Shown here: in pieces, positions 1 to 6,809 of the stretch
How the letters are laid out: each line of letters begins with the position of its first letter
How positions within the stretch are numbered: the stretch's first letter is position 1
DNA from: CAYQTO01 sp964420455
GTDB lineage: Bacteria > Sumerlaeota > Sumerlaeia > SLMS01
Assembly: GCA_964420455.1 (NCBI GenBank)
Contig: CAYQTO010000084.1
Coordinates: forward strand, 1-15,552
Direction of reading: 5' to 3'
Length of the DNA stretch: 15,552 nt
The notes under the pieces: model-generated
Told to the model about the DNA's origin: nothing
Databases searched by the model: none
Seen by the model: only the letters and a program-made list of their open reading frames with translations
Made by a program: the position numbers and the translations under genes

Positions 1-426
1 CCCAAGCATCGCCCCCCACCACCACGCCAGAATGCCCCCCGCAAGCCCAAACCCGATCGGCACCAGCCGCGCCAGCCACAGAGCCGGGTCCCAGTCCGTC
101 CGATCATAATACAGAAGATAATGCCCCCAGGCGTACTGGTCGCCAGTGACCCACGGCACCAGTTCGCGGTCGTCGAGGTCGACCTCCATCGGCGACGGGG
201 AGATCAGCTCGAGCGGCAGCACCGCCAGGACCTTCAGCAGCGGCGGGTGCTCGGGGTTCATGCGGTAGTCGCCGTGACGGACGATCGCCAGGCCGTCGCC
301 GATGTGGGCGACCTCGTCCATGACGGGACTCTTGACCCAGGCCCCGTGGAGGGCGAGGGCGAGCCAGAGCAGCGCCGCCGCGACGCCCACCCCGTGCTCC
401 CACGCGAATCCCGGCGGTGGCTTCAT
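1..426 (-). CDS. GT39/ArnT-like membrane glycosyltransferase (N-terminal part, cut by window edge)
   Basis: Reading the minus strand from an ATG at 426 gives 142 residues with no stop before the window edge, so the C-terminal part is missing. A hydrophobic helix spans about residues 12-30. It is followed by a first extracytoplasmic loop with an Asp-Glu pair at 37-38 and an N-P-E-H-P-P-L-L-K segment at 57-65. That arrangement is typical of GT-C enzymes of the PMT/ArnT type, which move a sugar from a polyprenyl-phosphate carrier onto an acceptor on the outer face of the membrane. A second hydrophobic stretch starts near residue 118. The start lies 4 nt after the hemL stop, so the gene is probably cotranscribed with hemL and the GT2 synthase upstream. 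That GT2 enzyme could supply its lipid-linked sugar donor. The acceptor (protein, lipid or glycan) cannot be told from this fragment. Confidence 0.8.
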   Translation of the reverse strand, partial: MKPPPGFAWEHGVGVAAALLWLALALHGAWVKSPVMDEVAHIGDGLAIVRHGDYRMNPEHPPLLKVLAVLPLELISPSPMEVDLDDRELVPWVTGDQYAWGHYLLYYDRTDWDPALWLARLVPIGFGLAGGILAWWWGAMLG

Positions 427-430
427 GCGG

Positions 431-1735
431 TCAGTCGGCGAAGGCCGCGTCGATCGCCTCGCCCATCAGCTCCGCCGTCCGCTCGATCTCGTCATCGGCG
501 TGCGCGTACGAGTGAAAGTACGCCTCGAACTGTGCCGGGGGCATATACACACCGGACTCGAGAAGGTGATGGAAGTACCGGGCGTGGCGCGTCGTGTCGC
601 AGGCGGCAGCCTGCTGCCAGCAGCGGACCTTCTCCGGCGTGAAGAACACGGTGCCCATGGACCCGACCCGGTTGAAGCTGGCCGGGTAGCCGCGTTCCTC
701 CAGGCGTGCCGTCACCGCCTCCTCGATGAGGCGGCCGTCCTGCTCGAGCTTCGTATAGACATCCGGGTGCTCGCGGAGGAAACCGAGCTGGGCGAGCCCC
801 GCCGCCATCCCGAGCGGGTTGCCGGAAAGGGTGCCCGCCTGGTACATCGGCCCCGCGGGCGACACCTTCTCCATCAGTTCCCGCCGTCCGCCGTAGGCCC
901 CGACGGGAAGGCCCCCGCCGAGAACCTTGCCCAGACAGACAAGATCCGGCGTGACCCCGAATCGTTCCATGGCGCCGCCCGGCGCGAGCCGAAAGCCCGT
1001 CATCACCTCGTCGAAGATCAGCAGGGCCCCGTAGCTTGCGCAGATCGTCTTCAGTCCCTCGAGGAAGCCCGGCTCCGGCCCCACGCACCCCATGTTGCCT
1101 ACCACCGGCTCGAGCATCACCGCCGCCACGTTTTCCCCGTGGGTCTTCATGAGCGCCTCGACGCTCGCGAGGTCGTTGAAGGTGGCGTTCAGCGTGGCCG
1201 CCGCGGATCCCGCCGGGACCCCCGGGCTGGTCGGCTCGCCGAGCGTCGCCATGCCGCTTCCCGCCTTCGCCAGAAACGGGTCCGCGTGCCCGTGATAGCA
1301 CCCCACGAACTTGATGATAAGCTCGCGACCGGTCGCCGCCCGCGCCAGCCGGATCACCGACATGCACGCCTCCGTCCCCGAGTTCACCATGCGCACCATC
1401 TCCACCGCCGGCACCATCTCGACGACCAACTCCGCCAGCTGTACCTCCAGCTCCGTCGGGGCGCCAAAGCTCATGGCGATCTCCGCCTGGCGGCTGACCG
1501 CCTTCACGATCGCCGGGTGTTGGTGCCCCAGGATCATCGGCCCCCACGATCCGATAAAGTCGAGGTAGGAGCGGCCCTCCTGGTCGTAGAGGCGGGACCC
1601 CCGGGCGTAGGCCATGAAGGGAGGAAGACCGCCCACCGCCTTGAAGGCCCGCACGGGCGAGTTGACCCCGCCCGGCATGACCGCGAGCGCGCGGCGGTAA
1701 AGCTCCTCCGAGGTTGGGACCCGCATCGTGCTCAT
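431..1735 (-). CDS. hemL: Glutamate-1-semialdehyde 2,1-aminomutase
   Basis: This 434-residue protein is a PLP-dependent class III aminotransferase-fold enzyme. It converts glutamate-1-semialdehyde to 5-aminolevulinate in the C5 route of tetrapyrrole (heme, cobamide) synthesis in the cytoplasm. It opens with the family's M-P-G-G-V-N-S-P-V-R-A signature (20-30). It carries the N-S-G-T-E-A segment (118-123), the G-C-Y-H-G-H-A-D motif (145-152) and the D-E-V-M-T-G-F-R motif (242-249). The PLP-binding lysine is K270 in the G-K-V-L-G-G-G-L-P-V-G-A-Y-G-G motif. Length is normal for the family (about 425-435). The ATG at 1735 has a purine-rich AGGAAGAGG just upstream. It sits between two glycosyltransferase genes, 22 nt after the first and 4 nt before the second. 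No other heme gene is visible in the window. Confidence 0.97.
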   Translation of the reverse strand: MSTMRVPTSEELYRRALAVMPGGVNSPVRAFKAVGGLPPFMAYARGSRLYDQEGRSYLDFIGSWGPMILGHQHPAIVKAVSRQAEIAMSFGAPTELEVQLAELVVEMVPAVEMVRMVNSGTEACMSVIRLARAATGRELIIKFVGCYHGHADPFLAKAGSGMATLGEPTSPGVPAGSAAATLNATFNDLASVEALMKTHGENVAAVMLEPVVGNMGCVGPEPGFLEGLKTICASYGALLIFDEVMTGFRLAPGGAMERFGVTPDLVCLGKVLGGGLPVGAYGGRRELMEKVSPAGPMYQAGTLSGNPLGMAAGLAQLGFLREHPDVYTKLEQDGRLIEEAVTARLEERGYPASFNRVGSMGTVFFTPEKVRCWQQAAACDTTRHARYFHHLLESGVYMPPAQFEAYFHSYAHADDEIERTAELMGEAIDAAFAD

Positions 1736-1757
1736 CCTCTTCCTTTTCCCGTGCCCG

Positions 1758-2453
1758 TCATCGCCGCCGCCCCAGCCTCAGGCGCCACGGCCTCAGCACG
1801 CTTTCCAGGATCACGTTGCCGCTCATCTTCGATTCGCCCTCGCGCCGCTCCTCAAAAACGATCGGCACCTCGACCACGGTGGCCCGGCGGGTCTTCGCCC
1901 GCCAGAGCATTTCCACCAGGCACGAGTTGCCGTTGCTTTCGATCGTCCCCAGGTCCATGCGGCGCAGGAGCCGCGCCCGGTACGCCCGGAAACCCGAGGT
2001 GCAGTCCTGCGCGCCAAGCCCCAGAATGGTCCGTACGTAAAGGTTCGCGAACAGGCTCAGGAGCAGCCGGCGGATCTGCCAGTTGATGACCCGCACGCCG
2101 TTTACGTAGCGCGAGCCGATCGCCATGTCGGCGTCGTCCAGCGCGGCGAACATGGCCGGCAACGCGCCCGGGTCGTGGCTGAAGTCCGCGTCCATGGTGG
2201 CCACGCGGCGCGCGCCCATTTCGAGCGCCGCCTGCAAACCATCGCGCACCGCCGTGCCGTAGCCGCGCGTGCGCCGCCGGACGATCACCCGCACGCGGGC
2301 GTCGGTTAGCCCCTCCACCGCCCTCGCCGTTCCGTCCGGCGAATTGTCATCCACCACGATCACCTGCACGTCCGGCGCATGAACGCGGATCTCGCGAATC
2401 AGCGCTGGTGCGTTCAGTCCCTCATTGTAGGTCGCGATCACGACGGCGTTCAC
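1758..2453 (-). CDS. GT2 glycosyltransferase, polyprenol monophosphomannose synthase (DPM1)-like
   Basis: This is a soluble GT-A fold enzyme that would transfer a hexose (probably mannose or glucose) from a nucleotide sugar to polyprenyl phosphate at the inner membrane face. Counting from the GTG at 2453 (231 residues), it has the nucleotide-binding V-V-D-D-N-S-P-D-G-T at 33-42 and D-A-D at 88-90 followed by F-S-H-D-P. It also has G-S-R-Y-V at 113-117, S-G-F-R-A-Y-R at 153-159 and the F-E-E-R...G-E-S-K-M-S block at 200-211. All are typical of the DPM1/Ppm1 branch. There is no C-terminal membrane anchor. I chose the GTG at 2453 because GAGGA lies 7 nt upstream and the protein then begins just before the first beta strand. 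In-frame starts at 2474 (GTG) or 2501 (TTG) would add 7 or 16 residues. The sugar specificity is not proven. Confidence 0.9.
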   Translation of the reverse strand: MNAVVIATYNEGLNAPALIREIRVHAPDVQVIVVDDNSPDGTARAVEGLTDARVRVIVRRRTRGYGTAVRDGLQAALEMGARRVATMDADFSHDPGALPAMFAALDDADMAIGSRYVNGVRVINWQIRRLLLSLFANLYVRTILGLGAQDCTSGFRAYRARLLRRMDLGTIESNGNSCLVEMLWRAKTRRATVVEVPIVFEERREGESKMSGNVILESVLRPWRLRLGRRR

Positions 2454-2576
2454 GGGCGCTTCCTCGTCATTCACTGCATGGCCAGGGGTCCCGGGGCGCA
2501 AGGACGGAGCGGGCGGCTCGGATCTCGCATCTTACTCAAAAGCGACCAAACCCATCACGCCGCCGAGGCCACGACC

Positions 2577-3029
2577 GTGAGCTTCCCCCTCCTCGTCCTC
2601 TACCTCCACGCCTTCTCTACCGCCGCCATGACCGGCCTTATCTGGTTTGTCCAGGTGGTCCACTATCCCCTCTTCTCCCGGGTCGGGACGGATGAATTCA
2701 CGAACTACGAGAATCTCCACGCCAACCTCACGACCTTCGTGGTGGCGCCGCTGATGCTGGTGGAGCTGGGCACGGCGGCGTGGCTCGCCTTTGTCGACCG
2801 TCCCGCCGCGATTCCAGCCTGGATGGCCTATGCCGGCCTCGCACTCGTCCTCCTCCTCTGGCTCTCCACCTTTGCCATCCAGGTGCCCCAGCACACTGTC
2901 CTCTCCCGCGGGTTCGACGCCCGCGCCCACGCCATCCTCGTCTCCACCAACTGGATCCGGACGCTTGCCTGGAGCGCCCGCGCGGTCCTCGCCTTTGCCA
3001 TGATCCATCTCGCGCTCAAGGGGGGCTGA
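2577..3029 (+). CDS. Four-helix integral membrane protein of unknown function
   Basis: The 150-residue product has four hydrophobic segments at roughly 5-27, 52-72, 82-103 and 125-147, with no signal peptide or soluble domain. Polar residues that stand out are H29 (in V-V-H-Y-P-L-F), H48, H106 (in Q-V-P-Q-H-T-V-L-S) and H118. Histidines at helix ends could bind a metal or heme, but that is speculation. I do not recognise a named family, although the overall look is of a conserved hypothetical protein. The GTG at 2577 is chosen because it is followed at once by the first hydrophobic helix and has GAGG about 10 nt upstream. The open frame extends further 5' but that stretch is antisense to the GT2 gene. 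Its TGA abuts the ATG of the photolyase gene with no gap, so the two are almost certainly one transcript. Confidence 0.8.
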   Translation: MSFPLLVLYLHAFSTAAMTGLIWFVQVVHYPLFSRVGTDEFTNYENLHANLTTFVVAPLMLVELGTAAWLAFVDRPAAIPAWMAYAGLALVLLLWLSTFAIQVPQHTVLSRGFDARAHAILVSTNWIRTLAWSARAVLAFAMIHLALKGG

Positions 3030-4700
3030 ATGTCTTTCGAGGAACGCCTGCGCGAGACGAATCCCCCGGCCGGCGATGGCCGCCGATGGATCCATGTGCC
3101 CTACGACCAGTTGACGGATCGGATCGGCCCGCTGTCGCGCATCCCTGGGGGCGAGGCTGGTATCATCCTCGTCGAGAGCCGCGCCTGGCTGCGCCGCCGC
3201 CCCTACCACCGGCAAAAGGTCGCCCTGCTCATCGCCAACATGCGTTCCTTCGCGCTCGAGCAGGCCGCCCGCGGTGTCGCCGTGACGTATAGAAAGACAG
3301 ACAAGTCCATCCGGGGGGAATTGGACGCGGTCCTGCGCGAGACCGGACCGGCGGTGATGATGGAGGCCGCGGAGTACGAATTGCGGGCGGAACTCGCACC
3401 ACTGGTCCAGGCCGGCCGCCTCCACGTCGTTCCCCACGAGGGGTGGCTGACCACGCGGGCGGAATTCGACGACAGCACCGGCCGCAAGACCCCCTGGCGC
3501 ATGGACGCGTTCTACCGCGCGGTCCGCCGCCGCAACGGCCTGCTGATGGAAGACGACAAGCCTGCCGGCGGGCGCTTCAGCCACGACGGCGACAATCGCG
3601 ATCCCTGGCACGGCGACCCGCCCGCTCCCGACCCGCCCCGGTTCCAGATGTGCGACCTCCGCCGCGAGGTCGCGGCCCTCGTCGAGGACGTCTATACAGA
3701 CCACCCCGGCAGGCTCGACATGCGCACGCTTCCGGTCACCGCTGCGGACGCCCGTCGCTTCTGGAAATGGGCCCTCGATGGATGCCTCCTCCACTTCGGC
3801 CGCTACGAGGACGCCATGTCCACCGCCTCCACGGGCCTCTTCCACACGCGGACGTCGGCGCTGATCAACATCCATCGCCTGCTCCCGCGCCAGGTCATCG
3901 ACGACGCGCTCGCGCTCGACATCCCCCTCAACTCCAAGGAGGGATTCCTCCGCCAGGTCATCGGTTGGCGCGAGTACATGAAGCACATCCACGACGCGAC
4001 GGACGGCTTGCGCCGGCTGCCCAACATGGAGGCGTCGGTGCGGCCCGAGCACGGCGACGGCGGCTACGAACGCTGGGCGGGGGAGCGCTGGCCGGGCGGC
4101 TCCACGCTCAAGGGCCTCGACGGAGGGGCGGCCCCCGCCTTCCTCGGCTCCGGCGAACCGCTCCCGCCCGCCTGGTGGGGCGTCCCCAGCGGCATGCACT
4201 GCCTCGATACCGTCGTCGCCTCCGTCTGGGACGAGGCCTGGTCCCACCACATCACCCGCCTCATGATCCTTTCCAACATCGCCACCCTGCTGGACATCGA
4301 CCCGCGGGAACTCGCCGACTGGTTCTGGGTCGCGTACAACGACGCCTACGACTGGGTCGTCGAGCCCAACGTCCTCGGCATGGGCACCTTCGCGCTCGGC
4401 GATCTCTACATGACCAAGCCGTATATCTCCGGTGCGTCCTACATCAATCGCATGAGCGACTACTGCGGCGATTGCCGCTTCTCCCCCGCAAAGAACTGCC
4501 CGATCAAGCGCCTCTACTGGGCGTTCCTCGATCGCCATCGCGACCGGCTCGACGGCAACCCGCGGCTCCTCCCGGTGCTCCGCACCCTCGACAAGCGCCA
4601 GGACGGCGAGAAAGAAAAGGACCGCGCCGTGTTCGACACGGTCCGAGGCCGCCTCGCCGCGGGGGAGGAAATCCGCGTCGAGGACATGCCCCCGAAATAG
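3030..4700 (+). CDS. Iron-sulfur (6-4)-type photolyase / FeS bacterial cryptochrome-photolyase family protein
   Basis: This 556-residue flavoprotein belongs to the FeS-BCP branch of the photolyase/cryptochrome family (PhrB/CryB type). PhrB members repair (6-4) photoproducts in UV-damaged DNA using light and FAD, and carry a [4Fe-4S] cluster. Four candidate cluster cysteines are present: C391 (in G-M-H-C), C479 and C482 (C-G-D-C) and C490 (K-N-C-P). The C391-to-C479 spacing of 88 and the His pair H406-H407, 15 residues after C391, match the spacing I recall for Agrobacterium PhrB. The last cysteine loop (482 to 490) is shorter than the 13 residues I recall for PhrB. The N-terminal alpha/beta antenna domain covers about residues 18-140. 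Translation probably couples to the upstream membrane-protein gene (TGA directly followed by ATG), with an AAGGGGGG Shine-Dalgarno inside that gene's end. A perfect hairpin starting in its stop codon ends the transcript. Confidence 0.93.
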   Translation: MSFEERLRETNPPAGDGRRWIHVPYDQLTDRIGPLSRIPGGEAGIILVESRAWLRRRPYHRQKVALLIANMRSFALEQAARGVAVTYRKTDKSIRGELDAVLRETGPAVMMEAAEYELRAELAPLVQAGRLHVVPHEGWLTTRAEFDDSTGRKTPWRMDAFYRAVRRRNGLLMEDDKPAGGRFSHDGDNRDPWHGDPPAPDPPRFQMCDLRREVAALVEDVYTDHPGRLDMRTLPVTAADARRFWKWALDGCLLHFGRYEDAMSTASTGLFHTRTSALINIHRLLPRQVIDDALALDIPLNSKEGFLRQVIGWREYMKHIHDATDGLRRLPNMEASVRPEHGDGGYERWAGERWPGGSTLKGLDGGAAPAFLGSGEPLPPAWWGVPSGMHCLDTVVASVWDEAWSHHITRLMILSNIATLLDIDPRELADWFWVAYNDAYDWVVEPNVLGMGTFALGDLYMTKPYISGASYINRMSDYCGDCRFSPAKNCPIKRLYWAFLDRHRDRLDGNPRLLPVLRTLDKRQDGEKEKDRAVFDTVRGRLAAGEEIRVEDMPPK

Positions 4701-4740
4701 ACACGGGGCGGACCTTCCCGCCGGCCCGCCCCGTGTCTAT
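4697..4740. terminator. Perfect 15-bp inverted repeat, probable bidirectional terminator
   Basis: The arms 4697-4711 (ATAGACACGGGGCGG) and 4726-4740 are exact reverse complements, with a 14-nt loop. The left arm contains the TAG stop of the photolyase gene. It lies between convergent genes: the photolyase ends at 4700 and the secreted-protein gene ends at 4763 on the other strand. The T-rich stretch after it on the plus strand (around 4753-4763) is interrupted, so termination may not be purely intrinsic. Confidence 0.75.
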
Positions 4741-4762
4741 AAAGACAGACCCTTCTTTCCTG

Positions 4763-5974
4763 TTACTCGTAGGAGCTCCAGCCCTGCACGGAGGTCGGTC
4801 CGCTGCTTCCAAAGGTCACGCGCACCACGCCATAGGTGGCGGGATTTCCAGAGGACAGCCAGACCTCCGTCTGTGTGGGGCTGACGGAGCGGGCCTTCAT
4901 GCCACGCCACACCACGCCGCTGAACTCCCCCGTCGGAAAGGCCGCGTCGTCGAATGGCAGCGCGAACGTGCTCGTCCCGTCCCACACCACCAGGCCCTCC
5001 TCGCACAGGCAGCCCGGCTGCACCTCGGTGAAGCCGATCAGGTTCCCCTCGTCGTCCACGGACATCCCGTGGAGGTCCACGAAGCCATCGGTGTCTCCCG
5101 GCGTCTGGTTCCATTCCGAGATCGCCAGTTGGGTGATCGAAGGGGTGCCAAGGAAGTCGGTCACCGTAAACAGCCGGAAGTTGTCGTGGCCGAACACATA
5201 GACGGTGTCGTCGGCGGGATCGACAGCGATGGTCTCCGGGGGGAGTTCCTCCGTCGGCCCGAGGCCGGCGATGGTCTTGAACTCGTCGGCATCCGCCACT
5301 TCCTCCCAGGCGGGTGTCCCGGCGGAGGGATCGACGAAGCCAACCTGGGGCTCGGAAGCACCCCCGGTCAGGACCTCCAGATCCTCGCCGAGCGCCGCGA
5401 CGATCTCGCCCGACGAAAGCAACCCGTGGCTGTTCCAGCCACCGATCGCGTCATCACGAAGGACCTCCGCCGCCGTGCCGGTGGACCAGTCGTACACGAG
5501 GAGCGCCGACCCGATTGTCGTCGGCGGGTTCACCTGCGAGTTGTCGGCGAAGTAAAGCACGTCATTGGCCGCGTCGAAAATCAGCTCGCCGGTGAGCTGG
5601 AACCCGTCGGCGGTGTAGGGCGCGCCGAGATCCGTGGCGAGATCCGCCGCCGTCACATGGTCGACGAGAGCGCCGGACGCGTCGAACCGCGCAAAGGTAA
5701 GCACCTGGTTGGCGGTGTCGTCGCGATGGGCCACGATGATGTCACCGGTCGGCGAACTGGCATCGACGGCGATGCCATCGAGGAGGCTGGTGCCCGCGCC
5801 GACGGTGATGGCACCGGCCGTTTCGAGGGCGGATTCGATTTCCGCCGTGGTAAGGAACTCCTCAACGGCGACAGCGCTGAAATCAACCTGGGCTGTGAGG
5901 GGCGCGGCGAGGAGAAGGCTGGCCGCAACGACCGCCGGCGAGGCGAGGCGGCTGCGAATGTGGACTTGACGCAT
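4763..5974 (-). CDS. Secreted beta-propeller-like protein of unknown function
   Basis: The 403-residue product starts with a Sec signal peptide: R/H-rich residues 1-9, a hydrophobic core at about 12-25, and likely cleavage after L-T-A at 28. The mature part is acidic and rich in beta strands. It repeats a pattern of hydrophobic strand, V-D or F-D, small residues, then another hydrophobic strand: near 67-83, 131-143, 249-262 and 302-316. That is the look of SMP-30/NHL-type beta-propeller blades, but no blade is close enough to a named family to assign a function. The only cysteines are C322 and C324 (C-L-C). There is no LPXTG, PEP-CTERM or outer-membrane anchor. The ATG at 5974 is preferred over a longer frame because AAAGGAAA lies about 7 nt upstream and the signal peptide begins there. 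It is divergent from the pseudopilin gene and shares its promoter region. Confidence 0.82.
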   Translation of the reverse strand: MRQVHIRSRLASPAVVAASLLLAAPLTAQVDFSAVAVEEFLTTAEIESALETAGAITVGAGTSLLDGIAVDASSPTGDIIVAHRDDTANQVLTFARFDASGALVDHVTAADLATDLGAPYTADGFQLTGELIFDAANDVLYFADNSQVNPPTTIGSALLVYDWSTGTAAEVLRDDAIGGWNSHGLLSSGEIVAALGEDLEVLTGGASEPQVGFVDPSAGTPAWEEVADADEFKTIAGLGPTEELPPETIAVDPADDTVYVFGHDNFRLFTVTDFLGTPSITQLAISEWNQTPGDTDGFVDLHGMSVDDEGNLIGFTEVQPGCLCEEGLVVWDGTSTFALPFDDAAFPTGEFSGVVWRGMKARSVSPTQTEVWLSSGNPATYGVVRVTFGSSGPTSVQGWSSYE

Positions 5975-5985
5975 CGGTGTTTCCT

Positions 5986-6014
5986 TTGAGAGATTCCTCG
6001 CTCTTGGCGAGAAT
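5986..6014 (+). promoter_or_regulatory. Candidate sigma-70-type promoter for the pseudopilin gene
   Basis: TTGAGA at 5986-5991 matches five of six bases of the -35 consensus. It is separated by exactly 17 nt from GAGAAT at 6009-6014, which matches four of six bases of the -10. It would give a leader of roughly 20-25 nt before the ATG at 6044, with GGAG at 6029-6032 as ribosome binding site. The -10 is the left half of a palindrome. Confidence 0.5.
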
Positions 6015-6022
6015 GAATTCTC
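6009..6022. promoter_or_regulatory. 14-bp palindrome (operator-like) between divergent promoters
   Basis: GAGAAT and ATTCTC form a perfect 6-bp inverted repeat around a 2-nt spacer. The left half is the proposed -10 of the pseudopilin promoter. The right half abuts the proposed -10 of the opposite promoter. A dimeric regulator binding here would touch both promoters. No candidate regulator gene lies next to it. Confidence 0.35.
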
Positions 6023-6050
6023 AATAGCGGAGCCCACCCACCCATGTCAA
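6021..6050 (-). promoter_or_regulatory. Candidate sigma-70-type promoter for the secreted propeller-like gene
   Basis: On the minus strand a perfect TTGACA (6050-6045) is followed after 18 nt by TATTGA (6026-6021), which keeps only the first three bases of the -10 consensus. The -35 overlaps the first codons of the divergent pseudopilin gene, so the two promoters interlock within about 65 bp. Confidence 0.4.
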
Positions 6051-6706
6051 CCCCTTCCACAAAACGCGCCTTCACCCTCATCGAACTCCTCATCGTCGTC
6101 GCCATCATCGCCATTCTCGCCGCCATCGCCGTCCCCAACCTCCTTGAGGCCCAGACACGCTCGAAGGTCAGCCGCGTCTCCGCCGACATGCGCAGCTACA
6201 CCGTCGCCATGGAGGCCTACCACGTGGACCATAACCGCTACCCCATCCCCAGCGATGTCTTCGCCCGGGACATCGGTGACCCCATTCCCCGCACCGACGT
6301 CTCCCCTTTCGAGACCCGGCTCCCCATCTCGCTTACCACCCCGGTCGCCTATGTGACCTCCCTCAATACCGATCCTTTCGCCACCGGCCGTGCCCTCGAG
6401 TCCGAGGTCTACCACTGCACCACCCACGACTATGTCACGATCCGGGACGAAAACGGGTCCATAAACTGGGCCCTGACCTGGTTCCTCTTCTTTCGCCAGC
6501 TGACGGGCGAGCCCCCCCCGAGCAACATCGGGTACTATTTCATGAGCTTTGGGCCGGACCGGGACCACGACGCGGATCTGCCGCACACGCCGGGATCCAC
6601 CCTCCCGCACTTTCACGGCGAGGCGGCGCTCTACGACCCGACGAATGGAACAATCTCGAGCGGTGATATTTTCCGCTTTGGTCCGGGCCGCGGCCGCCAG
6701 CCCTAG
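6044..6706 (+). CDS. Type II secretion/type IV pilus-like pseudopilin (prepilin N-terminal methylation domain)
   Basis: The 220-residue protein starts with a short basic leader (K7-R8-A9) followed by F-T-L-I-E-L-L-I-V-V-A-I-I-A-I-L. This is the class III prepilin signal that a PilD-type peptidase cleaves before F10, with the conserved Glu at +5 (E14). The -1 residue is Ala rather than the usual Gly. After the hydrophobic helix comes L-L-E-A-Q-T-R-S-K-V-S-R-V and a Y-H-V-D-H-N-R-Y-P turn, typical of GspG-like pseudopilins in candidate phyla such as Sumerlaeota. The C-terminal half is a globular domain with a Y-D-P-T-N-G-T-I-S-S-G-D segment near its end. No assembly gene is adjacent, but an ExeA-like ATPase lies at the right edge of the window. 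The ATG at 6044 has GGAG 11 nt upstream. Confidence 0.92.
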   Translation: MSTPSTKRAFTLIELLIVVAIIAILAAIAVPNLLEAQTRSKVSRVSADMRSYTVAMEAYHVDHNRYPIPSDVFARDIGDPIPRTDVSPFETRLPISLTTPVAYVTSLNTDPFATGRALESEVYHCTTHDYVTIRDENGSINWALTWFLFFRQLTGEPPPSNIGYYFMSFGPDRDHDADLPHTPGSTLPHFHGEAALYDPTNGTISSGDIFRFGPGRGRQP

Positions 6707-6747
6707 CGGCGCACTGCGCCTTTGGAGACCTGCCCCCGGAGATAGTA

Positions 6748-6774
6748 AAGGCCGCCTCGTGGCGAGGCGGCCTT
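6748..6774. terminator. 12-bp perfect hairpin between convergent pseudopilin and rplI genes
   Basis: Arms 6748-6759 (AAGGCCGCCTCG) and 6763-6774 are exact reverse complements with a 3-nt TGG loop. On the plus strand it is followed by GGGTGTTTCTGG, and on the minus strand by TACTATC. It sits between the end of the pseudopilin gene (6706) and the end of the ribosomal operon (6810), so it probably ends both transcripts. Confidence 0.82.
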
Positions 6775-6809
6775 GGGTGTTTCTGGTCCTGCCTTTGGAG
6801 TGAAGGCGG

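Noticed and set aside
302..2086. Long plus-strand open frame of about 594 codons opposite hemL and the GT2 gene
   Set aside because: It is an antisense shadow in high-GC DNA: composition is dominated by Arg/His/Pro/Gly, no family motif is visible, and hemL on the other strand is unmistakable.
2502..2576. Divergent promoters between the GT2 gene and the four-helix protein gene
   Set aside because: A TAAGAT hexamer lies on the minus strand at 2534-2529, but no -35 partner exists at proper spacing. Nothing convincing is seen on the plus strand.
2532..4538. Long minus-strand open frame opposite the membrane protein and photolyase genes
   Set aside because: It has a Gly/Val/Asp/Glu/Arg-rich shadow composition, and the opposite strand encodes a photolyase with all expected motifs.
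3443..5989. 848-codon plus-strand open frame across the photolyase gene, the terminator and the secreted-protein gene
   Set aside because: It runs out of frame through the photolyase and antisense to the secreted protein, with Arg/Pro/His-rich composition and no domain.
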